Shown: in pieces, positions 24,151 to 36,850 of the stretch
How positions within the stretch are numbered: the stretch's first letter is position 1
Layout: the number at the start of each line of letters is the position of its first letter
Origin: Gracilaria domingensis
Lineage: Eukaryota > Rhodophyta > Florideophyceae > Gracilariales > Gracilariaceae
Reading direction: 5' to 3'
Assembly (NCBI GenBank): GCA_022539475.1
Contig: VCMS01000117.1
Location: 1 to 64,000 of the forward strand
DNA: 64,000 nt
Program-made: the position numbers and the translations under genes
Notes under the pieces: model-generated
What the model was told of the DNA's origin: nothing
Databases searched by the model: none
Seen by the model: only the letters and a program-made list of their open reading frames with translations

Positions 24151-25950
24151 ATGGAGGGATATAAGGAAGTCTCCCAAGACGGGTCTGCCGAGAACTGTTC
24201 GGAGCCACCAACACCTCCGGTGTCAGTAGCGAACCTCGTCATCTCGAGCCCTTTCGCGATGTCCAACGCACCGAACGGCCCTCCGTCCTCGACGGCACGC
24301 ATGCAAGTGTCGAACCCGCCGTTCCGGTCTGTACCTCTCCCGCAGTCGGCGGCTGCCTCCCAGCCGGGTTCTTCCGGACAAGATCACGCTCCAGCTCAGG
24401 CTGGTCCCGCGCCCGTGTGGGATTGGTTCAACGCCGAGATGCCAGCTACGCTGGGTGGATGGCCTACCGCAGGCGCCTTACGCATCCGGGATCCGCACCG
24501 GCACAGTTTCCTTTTTGCCCAGGCTCCCTGGTTTGACGCCGAAGCCGTTCGGGATACAGAGCTCGTCGACTCGTACGCTGTCGACGGTCAACTCCTCGGT
24601 GGGCTTCCTGCTGACGTTACCCGTTCATGGGACTGGATCGCCCGCGTTGCGGTTATACCGAGCTGCCTGTTTGTAGGTCGAAACGAGACGAGACAATTCG
24701 CTCGCAATGAGATGGCCCGCATTGGGTAGGCGCGACACTTCCGAGCTCCGAACGAACATCCGGTGCCGGCACAGTACCAGTACGATGTGGCACGTTACCG
24801 AACTTTCGGCGAGGTCGGCTACGGCGACCACCTAGCCAACGCGTTGGACGAAATTGACCGATATTCGGATACCGTTCAGCCGCAGCAGGGGTTGATCCTG
24901 TGGGCGCGGCCGATCCTTCGCGCCGAGTTCCGGTTCCTTCGCCGTCCTGGACGGTCTCAATTTCATGAAGGCCTCCGATTCGAGAGGAAATGGCGTTCCC
25001 GCTTCGGGGTACTGGTGCCGTACCAGTGCACGGAGGTGGAACGCATTGCGCGTCACTCCCATACTGGGCGATACCTGCCGCTGCCGTCATTCTGGCCTGC
25101 GGTCGAAGTCCCACGAGGGTGTCACGTAGAGCTACCGCCCTGCCTAACTTACATAGGCTCGTACTTCATGAACGATCCGCCTCGCGGCCTGTGGAGCATC
25201 CTGGCAACAGAATGGACCGTCCGCGTTGCGGCTTTCCTCCTCATCGAGGCATATGATTCGTACCGAGTTTGGTTCATCCCGGAACTCATCCGGCAAGCGA
25301 TCCGAGCGTTGGATCTCTCCGAAGTGCTCGGCTCGGTCCGCAATGCGCGCGAAGCCACCGCGTTGGTGGACGTCATTGACCAGATTGACTGGGATGAGGT
25401 GCCTGCTAGTCAGGTTTCCGACGGAGTCCGTCGGCAGTCGGACCGTTCTCGCGGACGGAACGTCAACGCCGGCGACTTCGTATACTTTGACCTGTGGATT
25501 TGGGAGGTAATTGGCCCCGCTGAGGCGGCTGGTCGCCGCCGAGAGGAGCGATATATCCCGGAAGGGCACCCGCGTGGGTTCGTATACGTCGACGATGACG
25601 GTGATGACCCTGCAGAGGGAGGAAGTCCCATGGATGAGGGGAGCCCAGTGGGGGTTGCCTCGGAGCCCGACGCTACGGGAGATGACGACGAAGTCGTGAT
25701 CGTTGACGCACCAGCTGTAGCGGCTCCCGCTCCGACCGGCCCGTGGGCTCAGGATGTAGCATCCGCCGTGGGCGGCAGTTCTTCTCTCACTCCGCGAGCG
25801 GCGGTCATTCGCGACTTCCTTCGAGGCGTGGGAGTGGCCGTTCCCGATACGGTGACCGACGAGTCGGAGTTGCAAGCAATAGCGGCACAGCGCTTCTCCG
25901 GGGCTCCCGGTAGTGGGGGCACCCCAGGTTCTGGGCCGTCTGGCGCGTAA
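24151..25950 (+). other. Antisense coding module of the retroelement, right copy
   Basis: Mirror of 20962-22760 and better preserved, with about one break: a front block of about 190 aa and a following block of about 395 aa lie in one reading frame. Conservation of the same open frame in both copies supports real coding over chance. It reads away from the 3' LTR on the strand opposite to gag-pol. No known domain is recognised. The tail (DDDGDDPAEGGSPMDEGSP) is acidic and probably disordered. Confidence 0.62.
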
Positions 25951-26458
25951 TTCCCCGGCTCGCGATCCCCTACGGGCTACGGTAGTCCGCGATAGACCCC
26001 GATGGTGAGGGGCGACTCAATAGTTAGAGGTAAACTTCTCCAGCCGTGCTGGCTTGGCTCAAACTCTTTGTCTTGCTCTCCCCCTTCTCAGTGGGCAATA
26101 CCTCGTTTGAGGCTGTTGCGAATGGCCCACAAGAGAGGGGTAACTTTTCCGCACAAGCGGCTGTAGCGATAAAACTTCTTAGTCTTCCTTCCAGTGTCCT
26201 GGCTTCTTCTCCTTCTTCTTAGGCTTCTTTCTTCTTTATCTTCTTCTCCACTGTAAGTCGCTTCCGCATTTCGCGGCATGTTTGTTCAGCAAAAAGCTGT
26301 CCGCTTAGAGCGGCCTGGTCCGCCTGAGGCGGCTGAGTGATATCAAGTTAACTTAGTTACACCCGCTTGACGCGGCATATTTTTGCGTAATGCAATACTG
26401 TCCGCATGAGGCGGCATATTCCGTCCGAGACGGCTGCGCTCAATAGGAACGTGCGTGG
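25951..26458 (-). repeat. Hairpin cluster and internal polypurine tract, right copy
   Basis: Mirror of 20454-20961: the same series of CCGC...GCGG hairpins and the complement of the internal polypurine-tract copy (TCTCCCCCTTCTCAG) near 26077-26091. Confidence 0.75.
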
Positions 26459-29400
26459 TCAACCCACTTGGGCCTTGTCCAGCGTAGCCGGTATCGGTGT
26501 CCGTGTGCGACGGTGGTACTGCAAGACCTTCGAGCGAGGCAAGTGCTCAATGGGCTCGTGCGTATCCTCTGAGGAGGCGTAGCCGTACCAACGGACTCGA
26601 TACAGTAGTTCCCCGTCAGGGGCGTAGCCGTGACTTACCAGACGGTCAATGACATATTCCTCATCGAAAACACTCCGCTCTGTATGCGGCTTGCTTGAAG
26701 AATCCTCTTTCGAGGCGTAGTCGTCGCTTCTCCCGTCGTGGGCATCGTCGTTCGTGATCGGCTTCCGTCCTGACGGCAGTACATCCTGTACGCCAGGCGT
26801 TGGTCTCCGTGACCATGGTACTTTCCTGACCACCATGCTTCCAGATTCCTGGTTCTCCTCCCCATGCTGCTGGGCTGTGACCGTGCTCCGGTCTTCTCGA
26901 ATAGCGAGCTTCCGGCGTTCCGGCACAATCTCCCGTTGCGACGGTGAACGGTCCGCAGAGCGGTGAGCCAGCGAGTGGTGTTCTGGCACGTGCCGTGGCG
27001 GCGGTTCGCCGCGCGCTGCGGTTTGCGACACCTGCGCCTTTGCATGGCTGTCAAGAGCCGATTCAAATTCGGAATTTTTTGAACCGTTTTTAGGCGGCGC
27101 CAGGTCTGTAGCTGGCGCGTGCCCGGCTTGCGCACTGTAATCCTCGGTTGGAGGCGGATCTCCCACGGAGCTCGACACTTGGCGCGACGTGCACGCGTCG
27201 TCAGTGCTTGAGTGCTGCCCACTTGCTGTGGCTTGACTGTTCGCCACACTGGTGGTTGGTTCCGTCTTTTTGACGGCTTTGGCACTCTGTGCTGCACCAA
27301 AATCTCCCGAAGTCGGGTCTGCCGTAACAGCACGGTTTTTTCGAACTAACTCTTCTTTCTCCGGACTTCCGGCTTTGCGATTCACCACAGTGGTGCCTTC
27401 CACCTCAGCCTTCCGTGGTAACGGCGCGTCCTTCTCTTCCGGTCTTCCGGCTTCAATCGTCACCGAGGTGGCGTCCTTCTCAGAAGGCCTCCGCGAAACT
27501 GTGCGATCCCTCCGGCTTTCCGGCTGCCAATCACGTACCATATCGGTACTGTGTTCCCGTTCTTGGGCCTGCAAACGTAACTCCGTTCGCGACGGCGGTG
27601 GTGAGCGAGAGTGATCTTCCTCTTCTTGAGGCTTCCGCGGTAGCCGCACGTCGTTCTCTCCTTTCCGGCTCTCCGGCTGTGTGTCGCGCGTTGACGCGCC
27701 TTCATCACGACTTGCGTGCGATACAGAGGCCTGCGAAGGCGACTCCGTCGACGACGGCGACAACGAAAAAGGACGACCTGCCTCCTCCCCCTCCTCAGTG
27801 GGAGTGTCGGGGGTGGCGGCGAGTATCCCATAGGGGCCCTTATCCGCGTGTGCACATGTGCGGCATTGGAGACCGACCGGTCCGATTCCGGCTTAGCAGG
27901 CAAATGGGCAAGTCCGCGATCCGGATGCGGCAACACAGACGGTTGAGCGCGGGTACCCGCCGCGGCGTCTGTTTCCGTTTCGACGGCTGTTCCCACAGTG
28001 GGTGCGGTAGGGGCCGACGATGACGGTAGCGAATCCTGCGAAACAGGCTTTGGCGCAGGCGTTATGCGATCTAGCGACAAACGCTCGTGCTCTCCCTTGA
28101 TATCAAGGACAACCGTTGTGTCGGTGACAGCAATAACCCGGAACGGGCCGTCCGCGATAGGAGAAAGCTTGTGGCGCTTCTCCTTTTCGGGTTTGTAGTA
28201 CTCCTTCCGTACGAAGGCAAAGCTACCTTCCCTGATCTGAGGGGCACTCTTACGCACTCTAGCGTCGAAATTCCGCTTGTATGCGGCCTGGGCCTTAGCG
28301 ATATGCTGCCCAACTGTAGGGATAATGTTCTTAAGCCAGTCCTTCCAGGCGTCTCTGTGTAGACAGGGTGACGAAAACTTATCCAAAGTTGGCTGTGGCT
28401 CGATAGCCACCGAAGGTGAGACGCGTGAGAGCACAAGCTCGAACGGCGAGATTCGAGTCGTGCGATGAACCTGCGTATTGTAGGCATAAGTCACCGCATC
28501 GGTGTACTGATCCCATTCCGACGGATGCTCGGCAACAAACGTCCGCAATGCGTTGAGCATCGTGCGGTTAAAACGCTCAACCTGCCCATTACTCTGGGGA
28601 TGATATGTTGTCGTAAACCAGTTTTGGATCCGCAAGATGCGGCATACGTCCTGAAAGAACTTAGCCGTGAACTGCGGTCCATTATCCGATAGTAAGTCAA
28701 TCGGCGGTCCGTAGACAAAAACCCAGTGAGTAACGAAAGCTTGGGCGACCGCACTAGCAGTAACCTTCTTTAAAGGCACAGTCCAAACCAGCTTAGAAAA
28801 GCGGTCGGTGATAACAAGCAAAAACCGGTTTCCCCGGCGGGTGCGAATAAACTCGCCGAGTAGATCGATCGCTACAAACTCCAGTGGAGCCCTAGCAGGG
28901 AATAGTGCCAACTTCTTGGAATACTTATGGAGCTTGACGCGGTTCTTCGCGCAGTCAGAACATCCACGAACAGTGGCATACGCGTCGAAAGCCATTGCTG
29001 GCCAGTAAAAGTCCTTCCGTAAGGTGTAGTACAACTTCCTGCCACCAGGGTGGGCGGACAACTTCGCATAGTGCGACAAATGCAGTACTCGTGACTGAAG
29101 TGAGTGCGGAACCACAATCTGTGGCCTGTTTCCGACAGTTCGGATTAGAAATCCTTGGTCGTTCTCGACGAAAGGCAACTGTGCTCCACCGTTTAGACGA
29201 CTACGAATCTCCGTACAAAAACGGTCGGTGTGCTGCTCCCGGATGAGTTCCTCCGGCTTGATCGGTACGAAAGAGCCCGGTTCGGGTTGCGTGTCTGACA
29301 CGGCTAAAACAGCATCGTAGATGTCCCATCCTTCCGATTCTTCATCGGCATCGCTCGAGCCGTCTTCCACGAGGAAGCACGGTATCTCCAGATCATCGAC

Positions 29401-31872
29401 TGGCGCAGCTTCAGCCGCTGTTTCCAAGCGGGACAGTGCATCAGCCTGAGTGTTCAGGAGTCCTTTCTTGTAACGGATTTCGAAATCGAATTCCGACAAG
29501 CGAAGTCTCCACCGCATCAAGCGGCCAGATGGCTCTGCTATAAAGAGTAGCCAGCGTAATGCCGAATGATCGGTATGAACAATGAAGCGGGTCCCCATAA
29601 GATAGGGCCGCAGTGTCTGTAACGCCCAGACAACTGCCAAGCACTCCTTCTCGGATACCGAGTAATTCCTCTCGTGAACGTTGAGGCTTCTTGACCAATA
29701 CCCAATTGGCAATCGCTCGCCATCATTGGTGGTCTGGAATAGGGCACAGCCGACTTGGTAGTCGCTCGCATCCGTATCTACTGCATATGGCAAACCAGCC
29801 CTAGGCAGGGATAAAACAGGTGGCGATGTCACCGCGTCCACGAGCGACGAGAAAGCCGCGACCTTGCGGTCGTCGAATTCTTCCAGATCGACTGGCTGTC
29901 CTTTGCGAAGAAGCTCGTTCAGGGGTGCAGCGATATCCGCGAAGTTCGGAATGAAGCGGCGATACACATTGCACAAGCCGAGAAAAGATCGGAGTTCCGT
30001 CTGCGTCCTCGGATGCTTAGCCTCTTTGAGGGATTTCACGCGTACTTCGTCAATCGAAAGCCGTCCCGGACGGATAACATGGCCGAGATACCGGACGGTT
30101 TCGGTAAAGAACTCACACTTCTTGAGCTTGAGCGTAATGCCTGCATCGCGTAGGACTCGCATCACATCCCATACGTGGGTCAAGTGCTCATCCAGGTTGC
30201 TGGAGTAGACAATGATGTCATCCAGGTATACCAGGCAAGTCTTCCACTTAAAGCGGGCTAGCAAAATATCCACAGCTCGTTGAAAGGTGGCTGGCGCGTT
30301 CGTTAACCCAAAGGGCATCCGATTGAATCGGTACAATCCTTCATGACAAACGAAGGCTGTCTTGTCACGATCCTCAGCCCTCACGGGAACTTGCCAATAG
30401 CCCCAATTCGCGTCTAGGGTTGTGAACACTTTCGCGTCGCCCAATGAATCGATGCATTCATCCATTCGTGGGATAGGATACACATCCTTGACCGTAGCCG
30501 CGTTTAGCTTGCGGTAATCGATGCAAAATCGCCAAGACCCATCAGCTTTGGGCGCGAGCACCACCGGCGATGCCCAAGGTGACTGAGCCGGCTCGATAAC
30601 TCCAGCGCGGAGCATCTTCTCAACTTGAGCTTTCTCCTCCTGCCGAGCTGTCGGTCCTGCCCTGTAAGGGTGCTGTGAAATGGGCCGAGTATTCGGTAGC
30701 AAATCAATCCGATGTTCGGTAATACCGATCTTACCCAGAGTGCCATCCCACATGGGCGTGAACTCCTCAAGCATGTGCCGCAATTTATCGCGGTGAGTCT
30801 CTGGGACATGTTCAAGATCCAGAGACTCCAGTTCCTGTACTGCCTTATCCTTCGTGTCAGCAGCACTCAGGTCTGTATCATTACTGCCCGACGAGGTCGG
30901 CATCGCTTCCTTCGACAGGCTGCGGCTATTCGCATCCGACGAAGTCGGCGTAGCATCTTCCGACGAACTGTTCGGTCCAGTCGTTTCGGAATTGTTCCGT
31001 TCCGCCTCCCCCTCCTCAGCTTCGAGGATTCCGAGAACCTCGGCAATAGAAACCTGAGTAGGCACTATAGCCGCAGGGTGCGGAAGCAACGAACCAATAA
31101 CTTGGCTCCTAACCAACCGTTGAGAAAAACGGCTGAAGTTCGCAACCAGCACCTGAAAAGGCTTCTCGGGTTCGACGAAAACAATCCCATTAGCGAGGGC
31201 AAGCTGATGCTTCTCCTGTAACGCAGGCAACGGTTGTACCGTTTGTAAGCCACATTGTGGGGAGGTCACAGTAACCCAGACCTGTGATTCAGGCGGGATG
31301 GAAATGGGCCGAGCTACTCGGAGCTTTGTAGACTTTCGTTCATCGGCTGTAGGCTTCTGTGCCGCAGGCAAAGGGACTTGCTTCTTCAGAGCCCGGCGTA
31401 GGGGACGCCAAACGATCGGTACAGTAGTCCCATCTTCCATTTCGATGGTTCGCTTCCGCGGTCGAATTGCATCGACGAAGCGGTCACAGAAGTCGCAGCC
31501 GAAGATAACCGGCGCAGCGAGTTGCTTGCAAACCAAGAAATCGAGCTTCGCCACGTAGCGGCCAAGCCTGACGAGCAGGTCTATTACTCCCACAGTCGAA
31601 AGTGGCCGATTGTTCGCATCCGCTATGTCAATCTGCGGCGCCGCACGAACGCGAGACCGCAAGTGCGGCGGAATCATCGATTCAACCAAGAAATTTGGCC
31701 CAGCTCCTGTATCGAGCACGGACAACTGCCGAACCATGTACTGGTCGGAAACACCCAGGTCGGCGTAAACTTTGTAGTTACGTTTCGCCATGACCAGGAC
31801 TCTATCCGGGAACCGGCTGTTCTTAGACCGTATCCACGGGCGACGCAAGACACCAAGGTGCTCAGAGTCCAC
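26459..31872 (-). other. pol: Ty3/gypsy pol with chromodomain, right copy
   Basis: Same domain order as the left copy: protease, reverse transcriptase (YLDDIIVY), RNase H, HHCC-DDE integrase, linker and chromodomain. Only scattered differences from the left copy are seen, which points to recent common origin or gene conversion between the two arms. Looks nearly whole, with about one break in the linker-chromodomain part. Confidence 0.88.
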
Positions 31873-31988
31873 GTCTGTAGTGGCCAGTTTCCTCGAAAGA
31901 ATTGTGACCGGGGAGCGAGGCTTCTCAGCCTCAGGCGCACTAAACCCCGTCGCTGGGGGCGCCTCTCCATTGCTGGAGGCTCCCTTGC

Positions 31989-33998
31989 TCAGTTTTTCTG
32001 AGCGTCGCCGCCAATCTGCGGAGGTTGCGATTCCGCAGGGGCGGCTACAGTTCCACCATTCGATGGCACCGTTTCCTGGTTTCCAGGCTGAGTCTCCGCC
32101 TTCGCACGAAGGTACGATTTGTCAGGAACACGTTCCCGCTCGGCGGGCGTCAACGACTCATACTGAGGCACTATCTTCGCCATATCCCGTATGGGCATTA
32201 AGCAATTCGGAGCGATGTGCCCTGGCCTGTAACAGGTATGACAAATAAGGTGACGAAGAAGATCCGCGTTGGGCGGCCGGCGCTCCTGTCGAGGAGGATA
32301 CGGGTCCCTCCATCCAGGGCGTTGGCTTCGATATCCGCCAGAGTGCGGCACGGGCAATGCCGGGACTTGACGTCCGGCGTACAGAGCAGGGTCTCCGTCC
32401 ACTGTAGACTGCTCCGTCGTCGACGGCAATTCCGAACTCGGCATTGAACCATCGTCCTGTAACAGATGCAGGTTATCATAACTCCCTTGAACAGAACCTC
32501 GCGAGTGAGGCAGTGAGGAGTCTCGGCCTTCTACATGAAGGAGTCGGCGCGTGCGCGCCTTGATGCCAGTGCGTGCTCGAGCTGCATCTCCCTCCGCTTG
32601 GGCAAATTGAACGAGTTCCAGATAGGTAATCCGGCGTTTGTTCTCCCGACAATGGGCTACCAACGTCCGAATTGATCGGTCCAGTCCATCAACAAACATC
32701 GTACACCGCTCAGCTGCGGAGAACACGTTGCCACATCTGTGGAAAGCCTTATTGAGGCGGGTCGAATAAACGGTTTCCGACTCTTCGGCTCCTTGCTTCG
32801 TGTCTCGCAGCGCGAGTATAGCACCTTGTATCGCATTGCCTGTCGCGTAAGAACGCAGGAGATATTGTACCGCTTCCGGCCAGCACGTAACTCCTCCTTC
32901 GGAGGCGCGAGACGACCCACGAACCGAATTGAATTGATCTTCGGCTACACCCGTCAAAAAGTACGGCAGCGCGATGTAGGCCTGTGCCTCGCTCATCCGA
33001 AGTACATCGGCTTCCGCTACGAAGCGGCTAAGAAAATCCAAGACAAGAATTGGATCTTCCCCAGAGAACTTGTGGGGCTTTAGCGTGAGCTCCATTTGTC
33101 GGAGATGATTTCGCACTTTGCCAGTCCCACGTGGGGTCCTCTGTGGCGTCGTGTCATCAAGCCGATAATATCGGTAAGATAGTAGCTTCCGATGCAGTAA
33201 GTTTGTCGGCTTCAACTCCTTCAATCCGAGGTGTCTCCGTCCTTTCGTACGGCCTCGTGCACCACCAGAAGTGGCTTCAGTAGCCCGCGAACGGGATGCA
33301 CGATAGCGAGAGCGCTCTTCCGCGCTGTCCGAAGAGTCGGTAGACGACCCCTTTTTGGGGCCCTCCTCATCAGAAGAGGATGAAGAAGACGAGTCAGACT
33401 CAACCTTGACCTTCTTCTTTGCCGGACGATCCCGGGAACGGCGCGAGTGCTGAGAACCCTCAGAAACCGGGGCTCCCGGCGCAACAGCATCAGATACGAT
33501 GATTTGCTCGACCGTCTCCAGACGGGTAGCCAGGCGGTCCAGGCGTGCGGCAGCCTGCTCGTGCAGACCAGCCGACACCTGTCGGTGTTCCATAATCTGG
33601 TTGACATCAGACCGTAAAACACGGACGTCGCTCGAAACATCCCGGACACCGGCTTCATCGAGCCGTTGCCGGAGTTTCGTAATATCCCGGATGAGGCCCA
33701 CTTGGGAGTTCTGCAGGATGCGAACCTGAGCCTCTAATTCACGGAGGGTATACTCGTCGGACCGCGACGACATAACGTCAACCGCTGCGGCGGCATCAGC
33801 CGCAGGTGCGGTCTCGGTTGGCCCACGAGTGGGTGGGGTCCCGTTATCAGAACGGCGGCCCCGGGAAGCCGGTTTCGGGTCGCCATTGCCTGGGACCTCC
33901 AGTGCGTCCTTCGGCAACGGAGGCAAACTTACCGGCAAGCCAGACGAACCGGGCACAGAAGCGGCACGTGGCGCGCTACTCCTGCGACGGGACGACAT
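31989..33998 (-). other. gag: Ty3/gypsy gag, right copy
   Basis: 669-aa Gag with the same CCHC knuckle and the same Ser/Arg-rich front as the left copy, differing at only a handful of residues. It looks whole. Confidence 0.88.
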
Positions 33999-34162
33999 CG
34001 TTCACCGACACAGTCGGCCAATGGGCAACCAAAACAACTTCCGAAAACGGACAATGAGAGAACCGTAAGAACGGATATTCCCAACTATCTGGGCTCCAAA
34101 CAAACGAACCAGCTCCAACGATTGTTGGCCAATAAAGCCGATTCTAGGTCGGGAGACCAGTT

Positions 34163-35020
34163 TGTGGTGCAAAACCCTTGACGGGGAAAACAACAAGCCG
34201 CGTCGCGGACGAGCACCTCAGGGTGTTCAGGCCCTGCTCCCTGTGAAGGGCAGTCGAGCGGCAGAACCCTCCGATAGGGCCAACACGAGCCGGGTGTAAA
34301 TCCGGGTGGCCCCGATCTGGGCGTGCAGTCGGAGGTAGAAGGGGTAGAATCGGCGTAGGTATCCGGATGGTTCCGGCGAGCCACAGCGAGTGGGGGTATC
34401 CAGCCCAACGGTATAGGACGACAAAAGATCAACAAACGAGCCGCACTGCGGAGCACTGACTCGTGATGAGCGGGAAAACTCCCGAGACAAATAAAACAAA
34501 CCTACAATGTAGGGCAGAGTAGCGAAAGCCGTAAGACGGAAATGAAAACAATAGAATAGATAAGAAAAGTGCCGTGACGACGGATTAGTACTCCTCAGGG
34601 ACGGAGGTTGGTTGATCAGCCCGGAATTGCGGCGGTATTCCCCAGGATGGGGCTGGTGACCGTGCGCAAGCGGCAAGAAGATCAGAGCCAAAGGCCTCGT
34701 TGAGGTTTACTTCCCGTACAGTGGCGGCAAGTGCCGCCACTTATATACGGCACTTGAAAATATCAATTAAAATATCTAACTATCCGGCGCTGCCGGCCAA
34801 TACACTACAGGTGTGCCCCCGTGGCCTGCTTGCCACGGGGCCCGCGCGATCGGGCCAACTTGGCACACGTGTGCAGAAATACTACCCTTCCTAGGCATAC
34901 CCCAAAATAGGGGCACTACCCCAGTAGCCTCTCATAACCTGAGGTGTCGCAGCCGGTAACGGATCAACAAACTATGAAAAGCACCTCGGTGCATCCCCAC
35001 GAAGGGCGTTTTGCTCTACA
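34163..35020 (-). repeat. Full 858-bp LTR, 5' LTR of the outer element
   Basis: Begins TGTGGTGCAAAA and ends GCTCTACA on the plus strand. It is followed at once by ATTTG (35021-35025), the outer target-site duplication. The primer-binding site lies just inside, ending at about 34159. Confidence 0.9.
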
Positions 35021-35025
35021 ATTTG

Positions 35026-35643
35026 CTTTAAACAACTGCGTTGACATGTTTATAGTGATTTCAGTTTTGCAAACTGTGTACAACTTTGAACTACAATGGT
35101 TCTTATTCTCACGTGCACTGTGAAATAGCGCCGTCAGGCGGAAGAGTCCTAGAGGCGCGATCCGAGTGAGTTCGTAAGCGGGGCGTGTAGTCCCGTGATC
35201 CAGTCGCGTATAAGTATAACGCGTAGAAACGAACGCCAGCACCGGGCGGTCGTAGGGAGACTGTGCGGTTGGAAGTGTCAGGCGCGATCGAGAAACGCGC
35301 GTTGAGTCCGAAAGGCCTGGAAACCTAGTAGTCGTCCGTCACGGTTCTAGTCGCAGGTCTGACTTAGCGAAGAGATAGTTCAGGACGGTGATGCTTACCC
35401 TTTACTAGTTGGGTGTACGGGAGTAGCGGAGGTGCATAAGTAGCACCTCGACGCTGCAACTCACCGCGTACAGTCCGAATCGGCACCCTGCCCACGTGGC
35501 GAAAATATCCAGATGTGAAGCGAGTGCCATCTATCTACAACTATGCTACGTGTAGTTACTATCATACAAGTCAACCAATCCCGAAAGTACTCAATACAAA
35601 CGGTAATCATTTGTTTTTTTATGTTATTTATGACGATGTTTGT
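35026..35643. other. Unassigned stretch with short stem-loops
   Basis: No gene is recognised. The part 35120-35480 is GC-richer than its surroundings and has palindromes such as CGCGT...ACGCG around 35206-35224 and AGGTGC...GCACCT near 35430-35450. It may be an old transposon end, but I cannot assign it. Confidence 0.4.
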
Positions 35644-36093
35644 ATGATGGAGGGATGTTGTAAGGGAATCAGTATACCCTTTCTTACCTGCCATACATAT
35701 CGGATCCACTATACAACATGCACAGACCTCTCGACTATTACAAAAGTGTTAATTGAAGACAAAGTTCTTTTTTCGCCTTTGTTGCCATCCGCATTGCAAA
35801 AGGAACATATTGATCTTGAATATTTTGTGCAAGAACTATTGGAAAGTCCATTCTCGTCAGTATTGAAGCATGTGATGGGTAAAGAATTCATTGCTTACGC
35901 ACAACTGCTTAAGATGTTTCTACCAAAGTTATACTGGAAAGCGCAGAAAAAGATTGTCTTGCTTTGCAACATTGAAAGAAATTTAATTTCAAAAGAACTA
36001 TATCAAGAGAAAGAAAATAGTTGTGAAGTTGATCTAGACGTTAATGCGTCTCAGTTTCTTGTAAGCTTTGTTTTGTTTGCTACTCATTTTTGA
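35644..36093 (+). CDS. Hypothetical protein, 149 aa
   Basis: From the first in-frame ATG this frame gives about 149 residues (MMEGCCKGISIPFL...). The middle is helical in appearance (EHIDLEYFVQELLESPFSSV) and the C-terminus is hydrophobic. No family is recognised. AT-rich composition and the neighbouring relics suggest it may be a fragment of a transposon or an old gene. The frame may be chance. Confidence 0.2.
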   Translation: MMEGCCKGISIPFLTCHTYRIHYTTCTDLSTITKVLIEDKVLFSPLLPSALQKEHIDLEYFVQELLESPFSSVLKHVMGKEFIAYAQLLKMFLPKLYWKAQKKIVLLCNIERNLISKELYQEKENSCEVDLDVNASQFLVSFVLFATHF

Positions 36094-36850
36094 CAAGTGT
36101 TTGGAATAGATTTTGAAAAAAATTGTGACGTATTAGGATTAAAGGCAAGATCGCTTTTCCATCAAAAAGAATGTGCAGAAGTTTTAAGTGGTTTGTTGGA
36201 AAAAGACTTTGATTGGTTTTGTCGATTCATGTTTCTTATCAACTTTCATGTTATTGAAGAAGTTTTTGAAGTTTAGCAGTGTTTTTGTCGTTATAAAGAA
36301 GAAATTGGTTGGTGCGGAAAGTAATTGTAATTTTAAAGTTGTCAACCTGTGGCCTTGGGTCACCAGTCGGTCACTGGTTGGTTGCGTTGCTGGCCTTGGG
36401 TTGTTTTTGTCCGTTTGTCTGATCCGCCACCACAAGCATCGCCATGACACGTTTCCGCCAGCACACAACAGATGCGGCTATTGGTAGTGGGCCAGAACAG
36501 ATTCCCAGGGGGGGTTCTGAGCATAAGGGGCAGAGAATGTTGTGCGACGCGATGGGAATTTTTAACATCAACGGATTTATCAGAACTTCTTTCTTGCGCA
36601 GCTCGCATAGTTTACATGTCTTCAGTTTCTGATGTGCATCATTGCGCTTCTAGGCTCTCTTACAGAAAAGTCAACTTTTGTGCATTCAGAAATTTATTTC
36701 AGACAGCAAACAGCATTGGAAAGAGTTTTACTTGAACCACGTCCGACTCTACATTTCTGAATAAGAACTACTGTACTGTTTTTGAAGAACTCCAGGATTA
36801 CAATATTACCGCTCTTGCCATTGGAGACTCATTGCTGTTTATTAGAACTC
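36094..36850. other. Intergenic, nothing recognised
   Basis: AT-rich, with only short frames. A 23-bp stretch at 36397-36419 matches 3247-3269 in reverse complement with one mismatch, hinting at a dispersed repeat. Confidence 0.4.

Larger units (their letters stand above)
11456..35020. mobile_element. Composite of two Ty3/gypsy chromoviruses, nested and inverted
   Basis: Two nearly identical LTR retroelements lie in opposite orientation, tail to tail, and share arms of about 11.3 kb around a spacer of about 430 bp (23241-23670). The whole is bounded by ATTTG at 11451-11455 and 35021-35025. At the left edge an LTR piece of 436 bp precedes the full + strand LTR. In the middle an LTR piece of 427 bp meets a full reverse LTR. 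The two pieces share 5 bp and add up to exactly one 858-bp LTR, so they are the two halves of one LTR split by insertion of a second element. Lineage: Gag with one zinc knuckle, Pol in the order PR-RT-RH-INT, and a C-terminal chromodomain. Both copies look nearly whole, with about one break each in the sense genes. LTRs are almost identical, so both insertions are young. Confidence 0.9.

Noticed and set aside
11456-35020. Simple head-on insertion of two separate elements without inversion
   Set aside because: It leaves the two LTR halves, their exact 858-bp sum and the reverse-complement CTCAG/CTGAG junctions unexplained.
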